A stretch of DNA of 18,737 bases from Armatimonadota bacterium (GTDB taxonomy: Bacteria; Armatimonadota; Abditibacteriia; CG2-30-59-28), in contig JACQGJ010000307.1 in the NCBI GenBank assembly GCA_016199605.1, positions 1-18,737 of the forward strand. Reading direction: 5' to 3'. The position numbers and the translations under genes are program-made. Within the stretch, counting starts at the first letter, position 1. Every line of letters begins with the position of its first letter. Under the pieces are notes generated by a model. The model saw nothing but the letters and a program-made list of their open reading frames with translations. It was not told the DNA's origin and ran no database searches. Below are positions 8,813 through 16,241 of the stretch, piece by piece.

Positions 8813-10822
8813 GTGACCACACAGATGAACACGGCTGTCAGTATCTTGACGGGACTGGGCGTCGCGCTCGCCGTTCTGTGCTGCGGTGGAGGACAAGACG
8901 TAGCCCATGCGCAGGCGACTGAATCGCCAGCCGCACCGTACGCGCTGGGAGGCAACGAGCACCTCTTCCTTGATGAGTTCCTCATTTCGGACATGACCAA
9001 CGTCTTCCTCACAGTCAACCCTCCGCAACGCAAGGAGCTGGTCCTCATCGCCGACAAGCCGTGGGAAAGGAATGGCATCACAAGCTACTGCAATGTCTTC
9101 TTCGATGAGACCCACAAGGAGTATCGGCTTTACTACGTCCCGATTCACCTGGATTCGAGTCCAGCCTTCCGCCTCGCGTTGGCGACCTCAAAAGACGGCC
9201 TTCACTGGGAGAAGCCGAACTTGGGTGTCGTGGAATGGCAGGGAACAAAGGAGACCAACATCGTCATTGAGGGCCAGCGCGAGGGAACGGTGATGATCGA
9301 CCCAAACGGTTCGCTGGACCAAAGGTATGTGTTTCTGTCCAGTGAGGGCCAATTGAAGACTCGACTTTTCACTTCACCGGACGGGATTCACTGGACGATG
9401 CTTGAGAAGAAGATCTCAGACCTTCACTCCGACAGTCAGATTTCCACCTTTTGGGACGACCAACTGAGGAAGTACGTGCATTACCCCCGGGTCGGCCACC
9501 GGGGGCGTGCGACCGGTCGCGTGGAAACCTCCACAATGGATGAAATCTGGCCCGCAGAGATTCCTGTCGTGCTATCCGCTGATGACGACGACCCGCCGGG
9601 CATGGACCTCTACACTAACTCCTGTCAGAAGTACGCTCTTGCCAAAAACGTGTACCTCGCCTTCCCGACCCCGTACTACCATTACAGCGAGTCCCTCCGC
9701 GCGTATCTGAACGAACCGGCCCTGCAGCAAGGCGGCAACACGAACGATGGGGTAATTGATACGCAACTTGCGGTGAGTCGTGACGGGAAAACCTGGAAGC
9801 GTTATCGCGCTCCCTATGTTCCCTTGTACAAACACGAAGACCTGGACCTGAAGATCGCCATGGTTTTCCCGGGGATGGTCTATCACGATGCCCATATCGA
9901 CCAGTACTTCGGAGGATATGCTTTCACCCATGGAGACCGGCAGGCGCGGCGACGCCTGGAGGGGCGCGCCTTGGGCGGCATTTTCAGACTGGAGCAGCGC
10001 ATCGACGGATTTGTGTCAGCCGATTTTGCTTATGCAGGAGGTGGTCTCACCACGGCTCCCTTCACGTTTGAGGGCAACTGCCTGATGCTCAACCTCAACA
10101 CCTCCGCGGCGGGGGAGGGACGAGTCGCCCTTCTTGACGCAGAGGGAAAGCCGCTCGCGGGCTACACCATCGAGGAGTGCGACTTCATCAATGGCGACTA
10201 CCTGTCGAAGCCTGTTTCGTGGCGCGGCAAGGCGGACGTCTCCAGCCTGGCGGGCAAACCGGCGCGACTGCGGTTCGAGATGCGAGGCGCGAAGCTGTAC
10301 GCTTTCCAGTTCAAGCAGGTAGATCTTGCATCTCTCAACATTCCGGTGAGAAGGGCAGCATTGGAGATCAAGGACGATCTGAATGTCGCGCTCAGATCGA
10401 AGGTGACAACTTCCTCAACGCACCACGGGGGCTTCGAGGGTGAGAAGGCGATCGATGGCATCGTTCCGGGCTACACCGCGCCCATCGGGGAAGGTCAGTC
10501 GGAATGGGGAAGCGACGGCCAGAAAGAGGGGGCGTGGATACAACTCGACTGGCCTGAGCCGGTGACGGTGGACACCGTTCTGCTGTATGACCGACCTAAT
10601 CTCGTTGACCAGGTCCTGGCCGGAACGATTACCTTCAGTGACGGAACCTCAATTGCTGTCCCGGAGCTTCCCAACAGTGGGGAGAAGGAAACCGAGGTCA
10701 AGTTAGCACCGAAGAGAATCTCCTGGCTTCGCTTCACCGTGGACAAGGTGAGTGAGGCGTGTTCTAATGCGGGTCTTGCGGAGATTGTCGTGAGATCGGT
10801 GGCAAAAGCTGAAAGGGGATAA
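8813..10822 (+). CDS. Secreted Asp-box propeller protein with C-terminal discoidin-like domain
   Basis: A 669-residue exported protein. The signal peptide spans about 1-34 (ILTGLGVALAVLCCGG, cleavage near AHAQA). The propeller begins at GGNEHLFLDEFLISD and carries Asp-box-like motifs near 126, 188 and 321 (SKDGLHW, SPDGIHW, SRDGKTW). The shared module spans about 395-505, including GKPLAGYTIEECDFI, VSWRGKADVSSLAGKP and KLYAFQFK. Residues about 520-665 add an F5/8 type C (discoidin)-like domain (NVALRSKVTTSS, AIDG, SEWGSDGQ, DTVLLYDRPNLVDQVLAG, ITFSDG, NAGLAEIVVRS), a likely carbohydrate-binding extension absent from the other intact copies here. The start is GTG 8813 with AAAGGTGG about 8 bases upstream; ATG 8825 is possible. 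The gene ends 6 bases before the next start. The last 90 bases share a 50-bp exact repeat with the pseudogene at 17921-18173. Confidence 0.88.
   Translation: MTTQMNTAVSILTGLGVALAVLCCGGGQDVAHAQATESPAAPYALGGNEHLFLDEFLISDMTNVFLTVNPPQRKELVLIADKPWERNGITSYCNVFFDETHKEYRLYYVPIHLDSSPAFRLALATSKDGLHWEKPNLGVVEWQGTKETNIVIEGQREGTVMIDPNGSLDQRYVFLSSEGQLKTRLFTSPDGIHWTMLEKKISDLHSDSQISTFWDDQLRKYVHYPRVGHRGRATGRVETSTMDEIWPAEIPVVLSADDDDPPGMDLYTNSCQKYALAKNVYLAFPTPYYHYSESLRAYLNEPALQQGGNTNDGVIDTQLAVSRDGKTWKRYRAPYVPLYKHEDLDLKIAMVFPGMVYHDAHIDQYFGGYAFTHGDRQARRRLEGRALGGIFRLEQRIDGFVSADFAYAGGGLTTAPFTFEGNCLMLNLNTSAAGEGRVALLDAEGKPLAGYTIEECDFINGDYLSKPVSWRGKADVSSLAGKPARLRFEMRGAKLYAFQFKQVDLASLNIPVRRAALEIKDDLNVALRSKVTTSSTHHGGFEGEKAIDGIVPGYTAPIGEGQSEWGSDGQKEGAWIQLDWPEPVTVDTVLLYDRPNLVDQVLAGTITFSDGTSIAVPELPNSGEKETEVKLAPKRISWLRFTVDKVSEACSNAGLAEIVVRSVAKAERG
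10739..10788 (+). repeat. 50-bp exact direct repeat, copy 1 (end of discoidin-like domain)
   Basis: Bases 10739-10788 are identical to 18090-18139. The match extends left to 10732/18083 with one mismatch. It encodes VDKVSEACSNAGLAEIV in both places. Directly to the right the four codons for VVRS all differ at synonymous positions, so the identity ends sharply. Confidence 0.93.
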
Positions 10823-10828
10823 TCTAAC

Positions 10829-12853
10829 ATGCAGAAATCCAAGCTGACATCGAAGGGCTCGACAGTTGCTGCCTTGAGCCCTCTGAAGGTGCGCCTCGAG
10901 AACCTCGGTACCTTCGCCCGTGGCAGCAACAACTTCATGTACCCGTTCTACGCCTCGAATGGGAGGGTTTACCTCACGACCTACGGACCGCGCCCGGCGA
11001 AGTTCTACGAGATAGACCCGGAGACAGGCGAGGTCGCAACCTACGAACCTGGCGACTACCAGCTTCGTATGATCGCTGAAACGTCGGACGGCCACCTCTG
11101 GACCGTGTCGAACTACGAGGACTTCCTCTATGAGTTCAATCCCGCCGACCGCGCCTTTGTCAATGCCTACAAGTGGCCGGCGCGAGGGGACAACATGGTG
11201 TGCATCACTGACGCTGAGGACCGAATCTACACGGTGAAGAATCGCCGGCTCTACAGCTTCGATACCCGGTCCAGAACCTTCAATGAGCACGGTGAGATCA
11301 TGCCCGAAAGGTTTGTCTTCAATCGCGGCCAGCACGGGCAGTTTGGACCAGATGGGAAGCTATACGCTGTCTCGGACACCACGGTCTTCACTTTTGACCC
11401 ACGTACGGGGGAGATCAACCGGATCATCACTCAGGACGACATCTCCCCCAGCATCTTCATCCTCATGGGCAACCTGCACGTGGGGACCCTTGATCTTCCG
11501 TGGCTGCATGGCTGGGCGTGGGTTGTAGAAGATTTGACTGAATGGCGGGAAGAAGGCATCCATTTCTCTCATCTCCTCCTCTTTCGCTGCAACGTGGAAA
11601 CCGGTTCCGTCCAGACTCATCCGATGGAACGCGGCAAGATCTGCGACTGCGGAATCTTTTACGATCCGGTGGACAGGCTGCACTATTTCGGGACGCCGGG
11701 CAAAGGGACGATCACCTTGAATGGCTTCGACTGGGAGAAACGGGAGGTCGTCCGTCAGATTGAGCTTCCCTATGGCGATCAAAACGCGTTCGTGGGACAG
11801 TCGCCACGGCCTCGTCATCTGTTGCTATCGCTCCCTTATCTTGGCACCCTCATCGATCTCGACCTGGCGACGGGCCAGCATCGCAAACTTTTCGAGAACC
11901 CCCAACCTGCGGAGGTCCGCTGCCTGGCGATCACGCACGGGAAGCGTTCTTTTGGCGTTACCTACGACTGCGGTCATGTTTTTGAGAGGAACACCACAAC
12001 GGTAGAAGTGGGGCGCTCGATCGGATTCAGTTACATCTTTCGCGTTTGCTACGGCCCAGCGTCAGTTTCTCGAGACGGTGAATGGTTGATCTACCCGATC
12101 AACTGTGGCATGGGAATTCGGGGAACCGGAGTGCTCCCGACCGCAGGTGATGTCATCGGTCGGCATGTGACTGACCTCGTTCCCATCCACGTTGCGGCAA
12201 CGGCGGGCGATACCTTTCTTGTCGTCCATCGGGGTCCGTGGTATGCCCATCAGGAGGAGGGTCGCTGGGACGGCCGCGATGAGACGATTGCAGAGCTTGT
12301 GGAAGTGGGGCAGGGCGTCTATCGACTGCACGCAACTACCGGCCAGGTGGAAGAGCTGCCTGATGTTCCTTGTGCTTTTTTAGCTGCGCTGAGCGACGGA
12401 AGCGTTGTCGGTTGTGACCTCAACCACGTCTGGCGGCTTACGCCGGAAGCCGTTAAGCCGGAGGTTGTATGCGAAGCCCCCGATCAGCCTGTGCGTATTA
12501 CAGCCAGTCCGAACGGCGGTCGTGTGGTCCTCGCATGTGCTGATGGATTGTTTGAGGTTGATCTTGCAGGAGCGAAGCTGACACGCGTCGCTGATTTGCC
12601 TTTTGCCCCGGAAAGGGGACTGTTCTGCTTCGCCAGCGGGAACGTAGTGTGCGCGGGGACAGAGCAGTTGGCCCTGCTCAGTTCGGGAGAGACAACCGTG
12701 AAGGTGTGGCGAGGTTCGATGCCGGGCAAGGTCGGCCCTGTCGCGCCACCCGATGGAGAGGCGCTTTACACTGTGGATAAAGAACTCACTCGCATCACTT
12801 GGGAGTTTGAGCCAACAGGAGACATGAATGGAAACCAACTTCCATTGGATTGA
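10829..12853 (+). CDS. Beta-propeller protein without signal peptide, function unknown
   Basis: A 674-residue protein that looks like a repeated-blade beta-propeller of the quinoprotein/YncE/SMP-30 kind. Recurrent blade elements include GRVYLTTYGPRPAKFYEIDP, GHLWTVSNYEDFLYEFNP, DRIYTVKNRRLYSFD, GKLYAVSDTTVFTFDP, then VRITASPNGGRVVLACADGL and GEALYTVDKELTRITWEF at the end. The number of blades cannot be settled by eye. Unlike its neighbours it has no convincing export signal: the N-terminus is MQKSKLTSKGSTVAALSPLK. It may be cytoplasmic or use another route. The start is ATG 10829, 6 bases after the preceding stop, with AAGGGG about 10 bases upstream. Its last 26 bases overlap the symporter gene in another frame, so the two are probably made together. 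It might process or sense the imported product; no catalytic motif was recognised, so function stays open. Confidence 0.82.
   Translation: MQKSKLTSKGSTVAALSPLKVRLENLGTFARGSNNFMYPFYASNGRVYLTTYGPRPAKFYEIDPETGEVATYEPGDYQLRMIAETSDGHLWTVSNYEDFLYEFNPADRAFVNAYKWPARGDNMVCITDAEDRIYTVKNRRLYSFDTRSRTFNEHGEIMPERFVFNRGQHGQFGPDGKLYAVSDTTVFTFDPRTGEINRIITQDDISPSIFILMGNLHVGTLDLPWLHGWAWVVEDLTEWREEGIHFSHLLLFRCNVETGSVQTHPMERGKICDCGIFYDPVDRLHYFGTPGKGTITLNGFDWEKREVVRQIELPYGDQNAFVGQSPRPRHLLLSLPYLGTLIDLDLATGQHRKLFENPQPAEVRCLAITHGKRSFGVTYDCGHVFERNTTTVEVGRSIGFSYIFRVCYGPASVSRDGEWLIYPINCGMGIRGTGVLPTAGDVIGRHVTDLVPIHVAATAGDTFLVVHRGPWYAHQEEGRWDGRDETIAELVEVGQGVYRLHATTGQVEELPDVPCAFLAALSDGSVVGCDLNHVWRLTPEAVKPEVVCEAPDQPVRITASPNGGRVVLACADGLFEVDLAGAKLTRVADLPFAPERGLFCFASGNVVCAGTEQLALLSSGETTVKVWRGSMPGKVGPVAPPDGEALYTVDKELTRITWEFEPTGDMNGNQLPLD
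12817..12822 (+). promoter_or_regulatory. Ribosome binding site for the symporter
   Basis: AGGAGA ends 5 bases before the ATG at 12828. It lies inside the 3' end of the propeller gene and favours ATG 12828 as the symporter start. Confidence 0.7.
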
Positions 12854-14405
12854 CGGCATCATCATCATCGCTTACCTGGTGACGCTGACCGGCATCGGGG
12901 TCTACTTCTCGAAACGGCACAAGGGCCTTGAAGACTTTTTCCTCGCCGGACAGAGCATGGCGTGGTTGCCTGTCGGGCTTTCACTGATGGCTGCCCTCAA
13001 CAGCGGCATCGATTACCTGATGCAACCGTCAGCGACGATAAAGTATGGCCTGATCCTGCTACTCGGAACTACCTCATGGCTGATGCTCTATCCCTGGGTC
13101 GCAAAGGTCACCCTTCCGTTCTATCGCCGTCTGAATTTCATCACCGCCTACGAATACCTGGAGGACCGGTTCGATGTTCGAGTGCGCACTCTCGCTGCGA
13201 GCATTTTCATCCTCTGGCGGCTGGGTTGGCTGGGAACGGCCATGTATGTTCCCTGCCTCGCAGTCAGCGCGGTGACGGATGAGCGGTTGCTGATCCCGAT
13301 GATCGTCGTGCTCGGCAGCATCGTTACCCTTTACACGATGTTGGGAGGGATCAAGGCCGTCATCTGGACCGACGTGATTCAGTTCTGCATCATGCTCGGC
13401 GGACTTGCGGCCACCGTCGCGATTGTCACTGCAAACGTGCCCGGTGGCGTTGCTGAAATCTGGCAAACGGCGCACGCGACCGGCAAGACCTCCTTGAGCA
13501 TTCCTATCGCCGGAATGGCAAACGCCGGTTTCTTTGAGAAGCTGCACCTGTTCTTCAAAGAGCCAATCACAATCGTGGGCCTGCTCGCGGCGACAATGGT
13601 CGGCCGCATGACGGTTTACACGTGTGACCAGGTGATGGTGCAGCGGTTTCAAACCACGCGATCGGTTCGCGATTCGAGGCAGGCGTTTGTCATCAACGCT
13701 GTCGGGGACGCGATCTGGATGATCGGTTTGGCGTTCGTCGGGTTGGCACTTTTCGCCTACTTTCAACACCATTCACTGCCCGAGGACTTCAAGTCTGACA
13801 AGATTCTGCCTTGCTTCATGTCGCAGGCCTTCCCGGCGGGCGCCGTCGGGCTGGTCATCGCCGCCATTTTCGCTGCCTCGCTGTCGAGCATTGATTCCGC
13901 GATCAACTCGTGTACCTCAGTGGCGGTTGTAGACTTCTACAACCGGCTGTTCCTGAGGCGGCAATCGCAGGGAGAGGCTTTTCCCGAGGAAGAACAGCGA
14001 GGGCAAATCCGCGTCTCGCGGATTGCCACCCTTGCTTTTGGCGTTATCGGGATTGTTCTGGCAAGCAACGTCGGGCGAATCGGCGACCTGATCGAAATCT
14101 GCAACAAGGTCATCCAGAGCTTCACGGGACCGCTGTTTGGCATTTACCTCCTGGGGATGTTTAGCCTGAGGGCGTCCAGCGGAGGAGTTCTGATCGGAGG
14201 GCTTGTCGGAGCGGCGGTCAGCCTCTATGTTGCGTTCTTCAGCGGATTGAGTTTCCTGTGGCCATCAGCTTTTGCCTTGCTCGCAACCTTGATCGTAGGG
14301 TACACGTTGAGCCTCTGCGAAAGGCCGCCCGCGCCGAACCAGGTGGAACTGACGTTTCGCAGAGTGATGAACCGGCCAGAACTCATGACAGAGCAGGCCG
14401 ATTAG
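12828..14405 (+). CDS. Sodium:solute symporter (SSS family)
   Basis: A 525-residue polytopic membrane protein, probably with 13 or so helices. It shows SSS/SGLT family landmarks: a first helix (WIDGIIIIAYLVTLTGIGVY), the conserved GLEDFFLAGQSMAWLPVGLS, the AYEYLEDRF region and YTMLGGIKAVIWTDVIQF. The segment SLSSIDSAINSCTSVAVVDF contains the adjacent serines S353-S354 that match the Na2-site serines of vSGLT helix 8. It would import a small solute with sodium across the inner membrane; in this cluster a sugar or sugar derivative released by the secreted hydrolases is the natural guess. Length and completeness look normal. The start overlaps the upstream propeller gene by 26 bases. Directly after the stop, a decayed C-terminal end of a propeller-family gene begins. 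Confidence 0.93.
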   Translation: METNFHWIDGIIIIAYLVTLTGIGVYFSKRHKGLEDFFLAGQSMAWLPVGLSLMAALNSGIDYLMQPSATIKYGLILLLGTTSWLMLYPWVAKVTLPFYRRLNFITAYEYLEDRFDVRVRTLAASIFILWRLGWLGTAMYVPCLAVSAVTDERLLIPMIVVLGSIVTLYTMLGGIKAVIWTDVIQFCIMLGGLAATVAIVTANVPGGVAEIWQTAHATGKTSLSIPIAGMANAGFFEKLHLFFKEPITIVGLLAATMVGRMTVYTCDQVMVQRFQTTRSVRDSRQAFVINAVGDAIWMIGLAFVGLALFAYFQHHSLPEDFKSDKILPCFMSQAFPAGAVGLVIAAIFAASLSSIDSAINSCTSVAVVDFYNRLFLRRQSQGEAFPEEEQRGQIRVSRIATLAFGVIGIVLASNVGRIGDLIEICNKVIQSFTGPLFGIYLLGMFSLRASSGGVLIGGLVGAAVSLYVAFFSGLSFLWPSAFALLATLIVGYTLSLCERPPAPNQVELTFRRVMNRPELMTEQAD

Positions 14406-14406
14406 A

Positions 14407-14613
14407 GATAGGATTACGAAACTGCTGGCCACGGAGTCTCACGGCAAGGCAATCCCGGTTTGCGACTATGGAGACTGCCGCCTGATCCACGGCGATTCGT
14501 TGCCACCGCCCGTGACTTGGTAGAGATCCATCGCCTCGCCGCACGGGGGATCCGTGCAGATGGAGTTTGCGCTGCGTAAGGGAGAACTCTATGACTTTGA
14601 GTTGGTCAAGTAA
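14407..14613 (+). pseudogene. Decayed C-terminal end of a propeller-family gene
   Basis: Reading the frame of bases 14407-14613 gives the shared C-terminal module of the propeller family. From GKAIPVCDYGDC through HGDS, PVTW, IAS and VQMEFALRKGELYDFELVK to the TAA at 14611-14613, it aligns without gaps to the end of the gene at 2-454 (26 of 56 identical). A TAG at 14521-14523 interrupts it exactly where the intact copy has TGG-AAG, so a single A-to-T change explains the stop. No start codon, signal peptide or propeller remains: the upstream neighbour is the symporter stop. The last 23 bases overlap, in another frame, the start of the pectate-lyase-like gene, and the purine tract AAGGGAGA in this remnant serves as that gene's ribosome binding site. 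Confidence 0.88.
14578..14585 (+). promoter_or_regulatory. Ribosome binding site setting the start of the beta-helix gene
   Basis: AAGGGAGA ends 5 bases before the ATG at 14591, whereas the in-frame TTG at 14567 has no good purine tract. This supports 14591 as the start. The site lies within the decayed propeller-family C-terminus. Confidence 0.75.
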
Positions 14614-16069
14614 GACGTGGGTACTTGCAGTAGCTCTATCCGTCGGTCTAACCGTCAGTCTGGAGGCGGCCACGATGCCCGGGACGTATAACATCACCGA
14701 CTTTGGCGCGAAGGGCGATGGCCGCCACGACGATACACCGGCCTTTCGTCGGGCTGTCGCTGAAGCGGCAAAGGTGGGTGGCTGCGTTCTGCTTCCTCCC
14801 GTTGTGCCGGGCGGCGGATATGTGTTGACCGGCACGGTGCGCTTGGAGCCGGGAGTCAGCCTCATCGGAGCACTTGCCGGAATGCCCTTCATCGCCTGGG
14901 AGGGTGTGCCTCGCGAAATGCAACGCGGCGCAGTCATTTTGGCCCGGCCCCGCAAGGAGGACTATGAGGGAGAGAAGAAGCAGCCTCTCTTCGAGTTGCT
15001 CGGCGGCAACACCGTGCGGGGACTGTACATCCTTTACGACCAGCAACCGTGGCCGTCGGACAAAGAACTGGAGGCTTCCACCTCACCGTACCGTTACGAC
15101 ACCTTCGAGCAGTTTCGCAGCCGCTTCGTCGCCGAACACGCCAAGCCCTACGGCCCGACTTTTTACTCTCGTCACGCCCCCTCGGTGACGATTGAGGACA
15201 TCACTTGCGGCCGCTACTACGATTTCTGTGTCTTCCACCTTGCCGGTAAGGTGTTCATCGAACGCTGTTATCTCTATGGCTACAAGCGCGCTTTCGCCAT
15301 CAAGCACGGGCCGGACACGATTCGCTTCCGCGGTATCCATGTAGTGCCGAACGTGGAACGCTCGATCTCTCATGAGCACAGCAAGCTGCACGCGGCGATC
15401 ACAGCCTGTGACGACAACGTCGCGTTCGACTTCGGCGCGGTGGATGGCTACAGTGTCGAGGACGTGGTAGTCTTCCTCGCCCACACGGGATTCAAGCTCG
15501 GGGCGTCGGAGGCGTCGCCTTTCTTCGATCCGGTCGAAAACTCACGCGAGTCCTTTTCGTGGGGCAAGGGACCGTGGGGTTCGATTCAGAATGTAAAGCT
15601 GGACAATGTCGCTCTTGGCTTCCATTGCGTGACAGGCACCATCCTGCCAAACCAATTGCAGAACCTCATGGTTCATGTCAGCATCCCGTCGGACCAAAAG
15701 GTCCAAACGGGCTCGGGCCAGGTGGCAAGGCAGGCAGCATTCTTTGTCGAACCGGGTTTCGCTGGAGCAACGCTCACCGTTCATAATCTGTCGATCAGTT
15801 CCTTTGCCCCGACCAACGTGCTCGCAGGAGCGCAAATGGTTCAGCGGGCGAATGGCCGGGCGTTCCTCATCGATTGTCCGGGCTACCCCGATAGGGTGGA
15901 TTATGCCGAACGCAAGCAGGCGTGTTTCGACATATTCGGTCTCGTGTTGTCAAATATACCGAGCACTCATTTCTTGGCCGTGACCCCCGGCACGACACCA
16001 GACGTGCGAGTCGTGGGTTTCACGCACAACGGTGTGCGCCAGGCCGATGGCGCTTTGATCGCGAAGTGA
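14591..16069 (+). CDS. Secreted pectate-lyase-superfamily beta-helix protein
   Basis: A 492-residue exported protein. Residues 1-27 are a Sec signal (KTWVLAVALSVGLTVSLEA). The segment from residue 33 is the characteristic opening of the Pectate_lyase_3 family: YNITDFGAKGDGRHDDTPAF, then GGCVLLPP, GGGYVLTGTVRLEPGVSLIG. The rest reads as a right-handed parallel beta-helix: VTIEDITCGRYYDFCVFHLA, FIERCYLYGY, IRFRGIHVV, SVEDVVVFLAHTGFKLG, IQNVKLDNVALGFHCV. Such proteins are polysaccharide lyases or GH28/GH55-like hydrolases; the catalytic residues cannot be assigned here, so lyase versus hydrolase is open. The start is ATG 14591, which lies inside the remnant of a propeller-family gene in another frame. 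The stop at 16067-16069 is directly followed by a second remnant. Confidence 0.87.
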   Translation: MTLSWSSKTWVLAVALSVGLTVSLEAATMPGTYNITDFGAKGDGRHDDTPAFRRAVAEAAKVGGCVLLPPVVPGGGYVLTGTVRLEPGVSLIGALAGMPFIAWEGVPREMQRGAVILARPRKEDYEGEKKQPLFELLGGNTVRGLYILYDQQPWPSDKELEASTSPYRYDTFEQFRSRFVAEHAKPYGPTFYSRHAPSVTIEDITCGRYYDFCVFHLAGKVFIERCYLYGYKRAFAIKHGPDTIRFRGIHVVPNVERSISHEHSKLHAAITACDDNVAFDFGAVDGYSVEDVVVFLAHTGFKLGASEASPFFDPVENSRESFSWGKGPWGSIQNVKLDNVALGFHCVTGTILPNQLQNLMVHVSIPSDQKVQTGSGQVARQAAFFVEPGFAGATLTVHNLSISSFAPTNVLAGAQMVQRANGRAFLIDCPGYPDRVDYAERKQACFDIFGLVLSNIPSTHFLAVTPGTTPDVRVVGFTHNGVRQADGALIAK

Positions 16070-16077
16070 CCGTGAAC

Positions 16078-16194
16078 GAGGAGGATCGGCGGATTCTCCG
16101 CAGGACCGATGTTTCGTTGCTCCCCCGCAAGCCGAGGCGTCTGCGCGTCCGGAGGTGGAGCTCGAGGCTGTATGCTTTCCAGGTCACACACTAA
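16078..16194 (+). pseudogene. Second decayed C-terminal end of a propeller-family gene
   Basis: In the frame ending with TAA at 16192-16194 the sequence reads EEDRRIL, then VSLLPRKPRRLRVRRWSSR and LYAFQVTH. The final 25 residues before TH align without gaps to VSSVAGKPVRLKFFLRSAK-LYAFQF of the gene at 467 (12 of 25 identical by eye). EEDRRIL may correspond to EECDRIL of that gene, which would imply that about 12 codons were also lost in between. No start, signal or propeller part remains; the piece begins right after the beta-helix gene's stop. The unusually arginine-rich run suggests relaxed constraint. It is too short and incomplete to be a functional gene. Confidence 0.78.
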
Positions 16195-16241
16195 GTTTCG
16201 CGGGACGCCTCCATGCTCAAGGTGTGAAAGGTTGTGGGATT

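Noticed and set aside
10495..10938. Minus-strand frame sharing a peptide with a minus-strand frame at 18050-18337
   Set aside because: The shared peptide is only the reverse complement of the 50-bp coding repeat; it is not an independent conserved gene.
14567..14590. TTG start at 14567 for the beta-helix gene
   Set aside because: ATG 14591 has a good AAGGGAGA tract 5 bases upstream and yields a cleaner signal peptide.
16155..16241. Longer N-terminus for the propeller gene from GTG 16155
   Set aside because: It would place about 29 extra residues before a normal signal peptide and lie on the decayed C-terminal scar; GTG 16242 gives a normal signal.
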